From positions 94,843 to 158,842 of the forward strand of contig NZ_JANHOF010000015.1 in NCBI RefSeq assembly GCF_024498075.1: a stretch of DNA of 64,000 nucleotides. Reading direction: 5' to 3'. The position numbers and the translations under genes were made by a program. The notes under the pieces are model-generated. The model was not told the DNA's origin and ran no database searches. It worked only from the letters and a program-made list of their open reading frames with translations. The stretch's first letter is position 1. Each line of letters starts with the position of its first letter. Positions 50,037-59,753 of the stretch are shown here, in pieces. Source of the DNA: Paenibacillus mendelii (GTDB lineage Bacteria > Bacillota > Bacilli > Paenibacillales > Paenibacillaceae).

Positions 50037-51600
50037 TTAGAGTCTGGACAAACCCCTTAGCAATGCGGCATGCATGAAGGTGAACATAGGAACAGCTTGG
50101 TGCGCGTCACTCGCCTCCCAGAAGACGGGATTGATAGGTACGGCACTTGTTGCATGCTTCAAGTAACTTTGGCCAAAGTAGACCAGAGAACAGCGATTCT
50201 CGGAATGTCGTTCAGCTGCCACAAGCCCGTTCGCTGGTTTCCTGAGAGGACCAGACACGAACTCGAGCATCGGCGTTGTCTCGATCCAGCCTTGCGACCC
50301 GGTATAATCCGTCTGATAACAGCGAGACATTCGTTGGCCGTCAATACACATCCATTGGGGGAGATGCTTATCCAGATTGACCCGAATATACGCGGGCGCA
50401 TCGTGATCCCATACTTCATTCCATGCTTGTAGAAAGGGTGCCACATCGGCTCCGAACAGAAAGTGGCTGTCGAATCCATTAGCTCCATAACTCCGATCGT
50501 TCAACTTCTGACCGATCGAGGTTGGGAGCATACCTACAATCGGTCCAACCCCGGCGCTAAATCCGCTGAGCACGATTCGCTGCACCGAGGGAAGCGGCTG
50601 TTGGATCGCCATGCGTCCGAAGCGATAATTCGGCCTAGGCGCATGGTCCTCCTCGGATAATGAATGTCCACTGGAGGTATATCCTGTTCGATGAAGAAAG
50701 TGCGTGATTTCTGCTATTAGCCGGGATAGTCCGGCAGCATGGGCGAACGGCCCCTACTGCCCTTTCGGGTGGATAGGGATGACTAATATCGACTGGCGCT
50801 TGGCGGCAAGAAGCTGATAGGCCAGCCATTTCTCATGGAACAAGTAACGTTGTCCCAACCCGATGTACGGCTGCACGAGTCTATCCGCTGCTTTCAACGC
50901 CATATAAGGGTAATCCTGGGTATCCGGATAATCCGGTTTATACGTGCTCGGCGTGAAGAAGATCGTGTAATCGAGCTTGCTTGGCGTCGTGCGCCAGCGC
51001 GGGACCCATACGCCGACGAGGAGCTTGGGGCTGCTGCCTCCCCCCCCACTCTAACCAGAAGAAATTCCCCGATCGGCTCGGGTCGAGCTTAACCGGTTCC
51101 CCATGGTTAAACCTCTCCCACCCTTCGGCCGGTTTCTCTGGCAATAGCGGATGGGACAGCGGCACGAATGAATTATCAGAATTATAAAGACCCAGATATC
51201 GGTGCGTCGGATTGCCTGCATGGTCAACCCACGTGAATGCGCCTTGCGGATTATAGGACGCACGCCGCTTCATCTCTTCGTCGGACATTGGTGCCAACGC
51301 CGCAGCGCGTATCCGGGAGAGCCGGACGACGACGGATGAAGGCGGCGTAAACGTCCAAACCGGATTGTCCCAGAGAAACTGTCCCCCGCCCTCCGGGGGA
51401 ATGACATGGACATCTTCTTCGACGTACATGGCATGAACGACTTTCAATTGAAAATCCGCGCTGGGCAGCGGGCTGAGAAGAATCTGACCTCTCCCATCGG
51501 TTGTGCCGCTGCGCCGCTCTCCCCCTGGCAGGAGAATCGTTACCTCTGCTCCCCCGATATACGAACCCGCCGCATCCTTGACGCCGATCGCCAGATCCAT
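50037..51600 (-). pseudogene. Decayed alpha/beta-hydrolase gene
   Basis: One ancestral gene of about 520 codons can be read across two lesions. From the ATG at 51600 the first part has an Ig-like carboxypeptidase-regulatory-type domain (GGAEVTILLPGGERRSGTTD). At a run of eight G (51040-51047) the frame shifts; with one G fewer it continues LLVGVWVPRWRTTPSKLDY and IFFTPSTYKPDYPDTQDYPY to an in-frame TAG at 50754-50756. It then resumes GPFAHAAGLSRLIAEITHFL and the nucleophile elbow LSGFSAGVGP to 50037. The G-F-S-A-G motif indicates a serine hydrolase. Its ATG overlaps the stop of the upstream decayed gene. Confidence 0.75.
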
Positions 51601-54378
51601 TAAAGCTGTCTCTCCGTCTTCGGATCATAAGCAACTTCTACGGGAACCACTTGATCGGTCGGCAATACTTCAATCCATTGATCGAAAACCTGGAAATTCT
51701 TATCTGTATTGTTCGGATCCGGGTTCGGAGCATCAGGCTGTACGCGGAAACCACCCTGCAAGGGATAGAAACCATGCTCGTACACTTTCTGTACAGGAGT
51801 CGAGGTTACTTTATTCTCCTGATCCGTCTCGGTGTCCGGATAAGATTTGACTTTAGTGGACTCCGCATGTTTATCAGCGACCTCTATGCACAGAAACTCG
51901 ATCGCATTCTTGATCGTAACCGCTGCATCAGGCGCTAATCCCAATCTGATCCGAATGCGACCTAGTTCTTCTGCCGGCGCAGCGTACTTGGCATCCAGGC
52001 CATCGGAGCCTTCCACGTTGACCGACTGCAGCCACTGCAGAGCAGCTTGTTCCTTTCCGGGACGAATCGGAATGACCGCCTTCACCCAAGGCGCGTTCAG
52101 GAAGGCATTGCGCAGATTATCGCCGTCCAGTTGAAGCAGCCAGCCAAGTCAGCTGCCCATAGGCGCCGGCGCGCTTTTCTCCGTAACGAGATAATTATCC
52201 GGCCTCGGGTCCCCGTCCGACCAAGTTACGAGATTGCTGTTTAACTGCGACTCCAGATCGAACAAGCCAAGCTTCTCCTTCCGGGGCTTCCACCACTCGG
52301 GCGCTACGAAGTACAGCATTTTATCGATAGCGAAAATCGAGTTGACCAGCTCTGAGAGTACATGCCGGCTCTTGTTATCGGCGTAATTATATTGAAACTC
52401 CGACATGAGAGAGTTCATGAGCTTGCGATAGACCATAATGCGCTCTTCATCCCGCAGTTCTTCGAAATTTCGTTTAGCGAGACCGCGGGCAAGCTCGACC
52501 CGTTCTTTGGCAGCTTTGATGAGCGTCTCCTCTGTTTTCCGAATATTCTCGGTCGTTGCTGCGTCTGCTGCGGTTTTCTTTGCTTTGTTAAGTGCATCGA
52601 TCTCCGCCCGTTTGACGGCGTTCACCGTATACTTCAATGCGACATTGACGACGAAGTCGACCCGGTTGCTCCACTCCAATCCACCGCCTCCTGTAAGGAC
52701 ACCCATCTCGAGCTGCCCTGTTGAGGTGAACCTGACACCGAACCCCCACACGCCTGTGAAATCTTCTCCGCTGCCAGAGGTCTGATAAGCGGGAATTATG
52801 ATGTTCTCCGTTTCCTTTACAATTTCAAACCCATCCGGGGCTGGCGGAGGATCGAAGGATGTAAGCGTCACAAACCCGTACTTGCGCTGTTCGCCGAAAT
52901 TCCATGATCCGCTTACTTTGCAAGGGACGAATTGATCGGGTGGATACGGAATATCCGTCGTATCCGGTACGGTCAATAAATCGGCCGGCTGCGAGATATG
53001 GATCAGATTAGCAAGACCTAGCTCCTCACCCGGCTCGTCAACGAACGTTTCTCAGCATAAGTATGTTCCGATATCTTGAACCTGGACGCCGACTTGCCGC
53101 ATTTTCCTGCGCAGCTCATAGTTAATCAGCTCATCTGGAGACGTATTGTGGACAGCACGTAACGTTTGCTTGTCGTGTCCGTCACTTCCGTAACGGTCTT
53201 GAACGTCGATTTGTAATTTTGTCGAATTTCGGTGGACAGCTTCTGCGTTTGCTGGCGCATCTTCTTATGGGTAGACTCTCTAGCCACCTGCTGGGTCTGG
53301 TCCATGTTCAGGCTTCCGGTCGCGGTCAAGCTTCCCGTTCCCCAGGATTGATTGACGGTTGACGTAATCCCGAGCTTCAAATCATTCTTGTTTTCCTGCT
53401 TGACAGCTTCGCTAAGTTCATCTTGATCGGTGATGCTGTCTTCCGTCTTTGTATAGGTTTCAAGAGAGGTTTCGATGATTTTCTCGGTCGTTATCCGGCG
53501 CGAGCTAGTCTCGATCAGTTCGACCGTTGAACCAGGGCTCAGCCATAGATGACTGGTTGGGGGGCCAAGGAAGGTGTCCAGTTCGAAGAAATACTGCCGG
53601 AATAAGTGAACGATGCCCAGCGGGGACAAGGTGACGTCCTTCACGTCCTTCTTGGGATCGAACGTGAGGTATGGATCTTCATGGCCGGCATCAGAAATCT
53701 CAAGCGCGCGGAAAAAGGCATCCTTCGTGTTAAGATCCAATTACGAGTAAAAAATCCGGTTCAGTTCATCGATGCGATTGTTGTTCACAAGCTCGATGAT
53801 GGCGCCCGCGAATTCCGATTCCTGGTCGATCAGCTTGCGCAGCTCATCCCGGATTTGTTGTCGCATGGCTTCCTGCCGGACATGGAAAGCTTGATCCGTT
53901 TCATTCGGTAACCTCTTAATGCCGCTAGCCCTTCTACCTCGTTCAATGGACAGATCATTGTAGTAATCAAGAACAGTTATATTGAGCATGTTCGTGAGCA
54001 CATCGTAGTGAATGAGCTCCTGCCACACTCTGCCGTCATCAGGCATTTTTCCGTATGAATGCAATATTCCACTGATTTGCTGAAGGACAATGGAGTTGTC
54101 GTGAGATGTCAAATGCGGCCCGGCGAATTCTGCAGGACGCAAATCAGATACCGTGATGTAGAAATCGGATTGAACTGGATGTCTGCCCGGTTCTCGAGGT
54201 AACGGCTCAATCGCGGCAGAATCGAATTCTTTTCCAATCCGATCCCCCACTTAATTCGGTCAAGCATTCGCTTGGATTTCCACCCGATTAAAGACTGGTA
54301 AACCCCGAAAAGCTCGCTGTCATAGGGCAGAATGGTGCTGTAGGCTGAGAGATCCGTGATCCGTTTGACATTGGACAT
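51600..54378 (-). pseudogene. Decayed large gene of unknown function
   Basis: Starts at the ATG 54378 with AGGAGG 5 nt upstream and is readable for about 925 codons over five lesions: a frameshift near 54170-54240, TAA at 53741-53743, a frameshift near 53130-53170, TGA at 53052-53054 and TGA at 52149-52151. Readable stretches include SELFGVYQSLIGWKSKRMLD, ITVSDLRPAEFAGPHLTSHD, LSPLGIVHLFRQYFFELDTF, a Thr/Gln/Lys-rich helical middle part, ELRRKMRQVGVQVQDIGTYL, a charged coiled-coil region, and APWVKAVIPIRPGKEQAALQ. No signal peptide is seen. I do not recognise the family. Confidence 0.7.
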
Positions 54379-54516
54379 TCATGACGCCTCCTATTGGTCG
54401 TATCGGAGAAATGGTATTGTCGCAAAATCAACTTATCATACCCGAATCACCGTCATCCAGAGAGAATAATGTCCTTATTTAACGAATCATAATATTTGAT
54501 TCTTAAGCACTAACGA

Positions 54517-55605
54517 TTACTTATAGTATTGAATGAGCTGTGAGCCAACTTTGTTCATGGAATACCTGCCTCTTACCGTCCGAAGTCCAAAATCCCCTAA
54601 TTGCCGCGCACGCCTCGGATTATTTAACAATTGATTAATATCATTCGCAAGCCTTTGAACGGTGAGGGGACCAAGGGCTCCATGGTCTCCAAAGTGGCAT
54701 TGGATAATCCGGTTTACGTTGCTTGGAGCAACGATCCCGCAATAGCCCGCAACCCCCGTGGCTACAACCGGTTTGGCGCAGGCCATGGCCTCAAGTGCAA
54801 CGCGTCCTGTCCCCACAACGACATCAGCAGCATAATAAGCATGCTGGATACTCGATAGAGGGGGACGGACATATACGGCTTGTCTGCCTAGACGCCGATT
54901 GACTTCGGCAGCTTGTTGTGCAAGTTGTGATCGCAAAGATCCCGGCCCATATAATACTGCTGCAAAATGGCGGTTGTTTCTGGCAATACGTTCGGCTGCC
55001 ATGATCACTTTTCTTGCTATCGGATACTTGTCATGCGAGAATCTTCCGGCATATACAAGAAGTTGCGCGGATGAGGGCAAATGAAGCGACTGTCTCCTTC
55101 TTCCCTTCTCCGATAATTGAGATGCAGGGTGGAATACCGATGTGTTGATTCCATTAAGAATCGTTTTGATTTTAGAGGGAGGCAAATGAAGCCCTATTAA
55201 CCATTTTGATAATTTCGGTGACACGGTTATGATGCGTCTAGCCGCTTTGGCTGCGGTTAGAAGGGAGGGTTTGTGATGATAAGTGCCATGTACGGTCACG
55301 ATCAGAGGGATTTTACGCTGTCGATGCAAGGCTGCGGCATAACGAAATGACTTTGAATCATGGGCGTTAACCATCCTGTACGATTCTCTGGTAATGATCG
55401 AGGATAGTTGTTTTAACGCAGAGCTTTCATCCCCAGATAGAAGATGAACCTTGATGCCGCTTCCTTGAAAGGATCGCATTAGCGGCCCTCCCATAGAAGC
55501 AACGCCGACCTGAACACCTCTTGCCTGCAAATATTGAGAGATGGATAGAATGTATTTCTCTGTCCCCCCCAAATTCAGCCTAGAAACCAACATTAATACC
55601 TTCAC
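54517..55605 (-). CDS. GT4-family glycosyltransferase
   Basis: Glycosyltransferase of 362 residues with the GT-B fold. The N-terminal domain has SRLNLGGTEKYILSIS and VTVHGTYHHK; the C-terminal nucleotide-sugar domain has LVYAGRFSHDKYP and the conserved acidic motif VALEAMACAKPVVAT. I prefer the GTG at 55605, with GGAG 8 nt upstream; an ATG six codons earlier is possible. It stands alone between a decayed gene and a secreted glycosidase gene. The product is presumably a surface polysaccharide or glycolipid. The region 55606-55780 holds no convincing gene. Confidence 0.85.
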   Translation of the reverse strand: MKVLMLVSRLNLGGTEKYILSISQYLQARGVQVGVASMGGPLMRSFQGSGIKVHLLSGDESSALKQLSSIITRESYRMVNAHDSKSFRYAAALHRQRKIPLIVTVHGTYHHKPSLLTAAKAARRIITVSPKLSKWLIGLHLPPSKIKTILNGINTSVFHPASQLSEKGRRRQSLHLPSSAQLLVYAGRFSHDKYPIARKVIMAAERIARNNRHFAAVLYGPGSLRSQLAQQAAEVNRRLGRQAVYVRPPLSSIQHAYYAADVVVGTGRVALEAMACAKPVVATGVAGYCGIVAPSNVNRIIQCHFGDHGALGPLTVQRLANDINQLLNNPRRARQLGDFGLRTVRGRYSMNKVGSQLIQYYK

Positions 55606-55780
55606 GCTGCTCACTCCATCCATTCATCTAGGTACGAAGACGCTGGTTTCATATATGTTGCCGTATATGATTCCCTTCCGAAGTATATGATAGAGTTTGA
55701 GAGCTTGTCACTGTAACCACCTATCGATTGAATATCTGTGCTGTTGTACGGGATTGCCGTAGTACAGCGAGATCCATTTG

Positions 55781-55811
55781 AAAAAGGATGACACCCATCA
55801 GGTGTCACCCT
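55781..55811 (-). terminator. Terminator of secreted glycosidase gene
   Basis: AGGATGACACC / GGTGTCACCCT (one mismatch, 5-nt loop), followed on the minus strand by TTTTT; 10 bp after the stop at 55822. Confidence 0.8.
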
Positions 55812-55821
55812 CTTCGCCCTA

Positions 55822-58368
55822 TTAACGTCGAATTGTAATTTTTGTGCCGTTGGTCAGCGCTTCAGCGACGATCAGCTTGCCGCTTGCATCACTGGTCGCC
55901 GTTCGCGACGTTGTCGTACCTGCGGAAATATTCAGCTTATCGATCGTATATACCGTATTGGCCGCCAAATTGCCGATCACATACGTGACGGTTGGGGATC
56001 CGCTGTTCGGCGTGGTGATCTCCACTCGATCGTCCCATACTTGGATGGTATAATCGCGGCCTTTGTAAGAAAGGCTGCTCACGGTAGCCGTCGTCATGCC
56101 GGTTGGGATACTCGGCGCGATCGTCAGACCATCCTTCGACGCATCGATACCGGCCACTGTATAGAGGAAGGCTGTCGGCACAAGTCCCGATTCCGGGAAC
56201 TCGCCGGTAACCCCAATCCGCCATGCAGCGCCGTAACTATTGTTAGGATCCCGGCGAAGCTCGTCAACCGCGAATTCGTCCGCTACCGTCTTCATACGGG
56301 CATAGGCATTATCAATGCCTTTGTATGCCGCACGTGCCAGAATATCGTAGAATTCGGTATAGAAAATAAAACCGCCATTCTCCAGATGCTGATCCCAGCT
56401 GGCCGGTCCTGTTACCGATATACCGCCCGGATCCTGCCACCAGTACGGACTGCCCGTGCTTTCGATCTTCAAGGTATTCGCGCGCGGCGCTACCGTGTAG
56501 TAGTAGATATCGCTGCCTGTAGACGTATCGCCTGCAATCGTCCGCACGCCGTCCAGCCAATCAAAGATATCGCTTGCCTTCGTCGCCGTGTCGGCTAAGC
56601 CGTAGGCCAATGCCTCCGTATTGAGGAATACGAGCCCGAAGTCGCGGGATACGCCGTTAATATCGATCGTCGATTTGTACCTTTTTTTCGTGCTGTCCCA
56701 AAACGTTGCGTTGAAGTTGGTTTTCACCGTCGCTGCCAGAGCTGTATAGTTGGCCGCTTCTGTCGTGTTGCCCTTCATCGCGTACAACTCGCTCATAGCC
56801 TTGCATGCGGCATAGAAATATAAGTTCACATAAGGATCTTTATAGCCGAATCGCAAGTTGTCCCAATAGTTGGTCGGATGGCCGGTCGTCGTCGATGTCG
56901 TACCGTCGCTTTCGCCATTATTTATGATGATGAGGCCGTTCGAGCCGTTCATGCTCGCGGACTTCATGAAAGCCATGGCATCCTGTACTTTCTGCCATAC
57001 CGTCTTCCCATTGGAGATATCGCCGCCGGCAAAGTTTGAATTGCTGTCGATTGAATTCAGGAAGCTTGGGTCATCCCATACGGCGATGCGCCAAGCCGAT
57101 AAGATGTACAAGGGGTTATTGGCGATATGCAGCGAATTGCCGCTTGGCCATCGCGGATTGTCGGTCCACGACCAGACGAACCCGTCGGAGCTTTGCGCAT
57201 AATCGCGCACCTTCGTTTTCAGGGTGGCTTTGTAAGCAGACTCGTTGCTCCACATGATTTTGCGCGCAATCCATTCGAAGTAGGTCGGTTCATTGCCGAA
57301 CGTATATACAGCGTTTGTGCCATCATCGACTGCACCGAATTGAAGCCATAATTGGTTCCAATTCTGATCGAAGTCGCCTCCGGCATCGGTTGTGAACGGG
57401 GAGCCCGAGAAGCCGGCAGCTTCCGCGAGCTGGAAGTAATAGTTGCTGAACTGGTCGGCACCGAGCTTGGTTGCCACAACCTTCAGCGCTTTTGCTTTGA
57501 GCGGAGCGAAGGTGAAGGTCTGGGCAGTCGAGCCCGGATTCGGATAGCTGGTGTAGCTCTGTCCCGGGATGTCTGCGAAGGTCGAACCATCCGTGCTGTA
57601 CTGCAGCTTAAAGTCAACGGGGAACGCCAATCCGCTCCCGCGAGGTGTCAGCACCAGCTTCGTGAACGTGAATTTCTTGCTATAGTTCAGCGTGAGGCTT
57701 TCCGTAAACCCGCTGGAAGCGTGGACATTCGTAGTCCAGAAATCCGTTGTTAGGTTATTGACGGTCTTCGAGGCTTCAAATCCCGACTGCTGACTTGAAG
57801 CTGTGACTGAGCTTGGCGTGACCCGCTGGTCGCTCACTGTCGTGCTCTGCTCGACCTTCATTTCGGCGATTTGCAGGTAATAGTTGCTGAAATCATCCGG
57901 ACCCAGCTTCGTGGCGTTCAGACGGATATATCTGGCATCCACTGCTGAACTGAAATCAAGCGCGACCTGCTTGAAGCCGGGATTTGCAAAAGCGGTCTTG
58001 GACGTGCCCGGCGCCGTCGTCCAAGGCCCGCCGCTGCTGTCACTGTATTGAATGCTGAAATCGACAGGAAAACCAAAGCCCTTCTCCCGGGGGTAGATCC
58101 GCACCCGGTTAACGCCATATTGCTTTTGACCGAGGTCCAGCGTCAAACTCTCGGTAAAATTCGGTCCCGCGTGAACGGCGCTGGAGAAAAAGTCGAAGAT
58201 ATTGCCGTTTATTGCGTTGCCGGCCTGTAAACTCGCTGCTGCGAAGCTGGACGAACTGGCGGATGTTGAATTTGTCTTCATAGCCTCTGCAGCCAGCGGA
58301 AACATGGAAACAAGCATACATACAACAAGAAGTGCACAGCATTGTCTCGTTCGCGCAAGTCTATTCAT
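55822..58368 (-). CDS. Secreted (alpha/alpha)6 glycosidase with two F5/8 domains
   Basis: Exported protein of 848 residues. A signal peptide (about 1-30) precedes two F5/8-type-C (CBM32-like) carbohydrate-binding domains at about 35-175 and 185-320. They are clearly homologous: each has an A-S/G-x-N-G/N start, the SGFTESLTLDLG-like strand and a KLGxDxFSNYYxQxAE end. The catalytic part (about 330-740) is a six-hairpin barrel rich in aromatic residues (FTTDAGGDFDQNWNQLW, YWWQDPGGIS, YGAAWRIGVTGEFPESG), and a small beta domain ends the protein. It resembles GH78/GH-like six-hairpin enzymes, but the family cannot be assigned. GGGAGGG precedes the ATG. It is 29 bp downstream of an AraC gene. Confidence 0.8.
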   Translation of the reverse strand: MNRLARTRQCCALLVVCMLVSMFPLAAEAMKTNSTSASSSSFAAASLQAGNAINGNIFDFFSSAVHAGPNFTESLTLDLGQKQYGVNRVRIYPREKGFGFPVDFSIQYSDSSGGPWTTAPGTSKTAFANPGFKQVALDFSSAVDARYIRLNATKLGPDDFSNYYLQIAEMKVEQSTTVSDQRVTPSSVTASSQQSGFEASKTVNNLTTDFWTTNVHASSGFTESLTLNYSKKFTFTKLVLTPRGSGLAFPVDFKLQYSTDGSTFADIPGQSYTSYPNPGSTAQTFTFAPLKAKALKVVATKLGADQFSNYYFQLAEAAGFSGSPFTTDAGGDFDQNWNQLWLQFGAVDDGTNAVYTFGNEPTYFEWIARKIMWSNESAYKATLKTKVRDYAQSSDGFVWSWTDNPRWPSGNSLHIANNPLYILSAWRIAVWDDPSFLNSIDSNSNFAGGDISNGKTVWQKVQDAMAFMKSASMNGSNGLIIINNGESDGTTSTTTGHPTNYWDNLRFGYKDPYVNLYFYAACKAMSELYAMKGNTTEAANYTALAATVKTNFNATFWDSTKKRYKSTIDINGVSRDFGLVFLNTEALAYGLADTATKASDIFDWLDGVRTIAGDTSTGSDIYYYTVAPRANTLKIESTGSPYWWQDPGGISVTGPASWDQHLENGGFIFYTEFYDILARAAYKGIDNAYARMKTVADEFAVDELRRDPNNSYGAAWRIGVTGEFPESGLVPTAFLYTVAGIDASKDGLTIAPSIPTGMTTATVSSLSYKGRDYTIQVWDDRVEITTPNSGSPTVTYVIGNLAANTVYTIDKLNISAGTTTSRTATSDASGKLIVAEALTNGTKITIRR

Positions 58369-58397
58369 TGTAACCCTCCCAATCCTAGGCTAATGGA

Positions 58398-59315
58398 CTA
58401 ATGAACTTTGCTGAACTGCATCTCCTCCCGATATTTGCCGGGTGAACACTTGACTTTGCGTATAAACAGCTTGGTAAAGAAAGACGTATCGTCATACCCG
58501 ACCCTGGCGGCAATATCCACCACCCTGTCATTCGTATGCATGAGCAGCAGCTTCGCTCTTTCGATTCGAATGAAGTGCAGCATTTCCATGACCGTTTTCC
58601 CCGTTTGCTGCTTGAACAGGCGATTTAAGTGTCTCGAACTGACACCGAACGTATTCGCCATTTGCTCGATATCGAGCTTAAGCTCCGGGTTTTCGGCCAA
58701 ATACTGGTGAACCCTCTGAATCATGATCACCTTCGGATCGGTGCGTCTGGAGCCTGTATGCTTTTCTCTATGAATCGCCTCATTCTGGTAACGGAGGATC
58801 AAATGGAAGAGCTCGAACAGCTTCAACCGGATCACGGTACCGGAGAACGCCCTGCCCTGAGTCTGTTCGACGAGCATTTCCTCCAGCAGCCTCTCGACCT
58901 GTCTGGACTCTGCAAGCGCTAATGAAATCCGCGGGTGGAATTCATCCTTTCTGTTTGAGAACGGATACAACAGGAAGGATTCTATTTTCCCATCGGGATC
59001 GATCGCAGTCAGCCAGTCCGGTTCGAACAATTCGGGCAAGAACAGGCAGTTGATTAGCTCGAAGGAGTCGCCGTCATCCAGCACATATCGATGAAATTGA
59101 CCAGGCCGAATCAGAATCATGTCTCCGCCATGCAAGCGATAGGAACCGTTCTCGAAATAGTGAAAGACTTGGCCATGTAAGATGAGCACGAGCTCGTAAA
59201 ACTCATGCTCGTGGATAGGCGGCAGATCTTCCTCGCGGTGTACCTTGCGCTCGACATAGACAGGCAGAGCCTTGGGATCCTTCAGATACATGTTGGATTG
59301 AAAGGTTAGCTTCAC
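58398..59315 (-). CDS. AraC-family transcriptional regulator
   Basis: Regulator of 305 residues. The cupin domain (about 20-110) has PPIHEHEFYELVLILHGQVF and GGDMILIRPGQFH; the C-terminal AraC domain (about 200-300) has IEQMANTFGVSSRHLNRLFK and VVDIAARVGYDDTSFFTKLF with a CSPGKYR ending. The start is GTG at 59315, 7 nt after GGGGGGA. It is the first gene of a two-gene unit with the secreted glycosidase, which it probably activates in response to a released sugar. A cre-like site lies 140 bp upstream. Confidence 0.87.
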   Translation of the reverse strand: MKLTFQSNMYLKDPKALPVYVERKVHREEDLPPIHEHEFYELVLILHGQVFHYFENGSYRLHGGDMILIRPGQFHRYVLDDGDSFELINCLFLPELFEPDWLTAIDPDGKIESFLLYPFSNRKDEFHPRISLALAESRQVERLLEEMLVEQTQGRAFSGTVIRLKLFELFHLILRYQNEAIHREKHTGSRRTDPKVIMIQRVHQYLAENPELKLDIEQMANTFGVSSRHLNRLFKQQTGKTVMEMLHFIRIERAKLLLMHTNDRVVDIAARVGYDDTSFFTKLFIRKVKCSPGKYREEMQFSKVH

Positions 59316-59454
59316 GCCTTTTCCCCCCGGTCGTATTTAGTCCGAAAGTCGAATAGTTCGATGCCGAAAAGGCATATTCCTCTTTCTTCTCACTAGGGGA
59401 TATCAGTGCAATTGCCGATTTACTCCCTCCCTTCCTACCTGAATCTATCGTATT

Positions 59455-59468
59455 ATGAAAGCGCATTC
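59455..59468. promoter_or_regulatory. cre-like site upstream of AraC/glycosidase unit
   Basis: TGAAAGCGCATTCT agrees with the cre pattern except in the last part of the right arm. Its place before a sugar-use unit supports catabolite repression. The rest of 59316-59678 shows no gene. Confidence 0.45.
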
Positions 59469-59678
59469 TTGGCGACGCCAGTTTGGACATATTTCACGTT
59501 TGGTTTTACAGGTTTAAGGAATACATGAGCAGAATTCAGTGGGCAATCGGTGATTGTATAAGCTCAAAGCTCAAAGTTCAGTGAATATTCACCGGTGTTT
59601 TACGCGTGGATTTGGCTGTATCGAACGGTGGATCAGGACAGAAGGTGCATTGAAAGTTGTCTTCAGATCCCCTGCCGC

Positions 59679-59723
59679 GAACCCAAACAGCCATTCCTCA
59701 TAAGAGAATGGCTGTTTGGGTTC
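59679..59723. terminator. Hairpin after sulfatase gene
   Basis: Perfect 18-bp stem (GAACCCAAACAGCCATTC and its complement) with a 9-nt loop, 31 bp downstream of the sulfatase stop. T-tract modest. Confidence 0.75.
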
Positions 59724-59753
59724 CTCTTATACAGCACTTGTATCTGGTAGGGT

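Noticed and set aside
50037..54378. TGA read as tryptophan or programmed frameshifting
   Set aside because: Other genes in the window end in TGA normally, and the locus also has TAA, TAG and three frame changes, so decay is the simpler reading.
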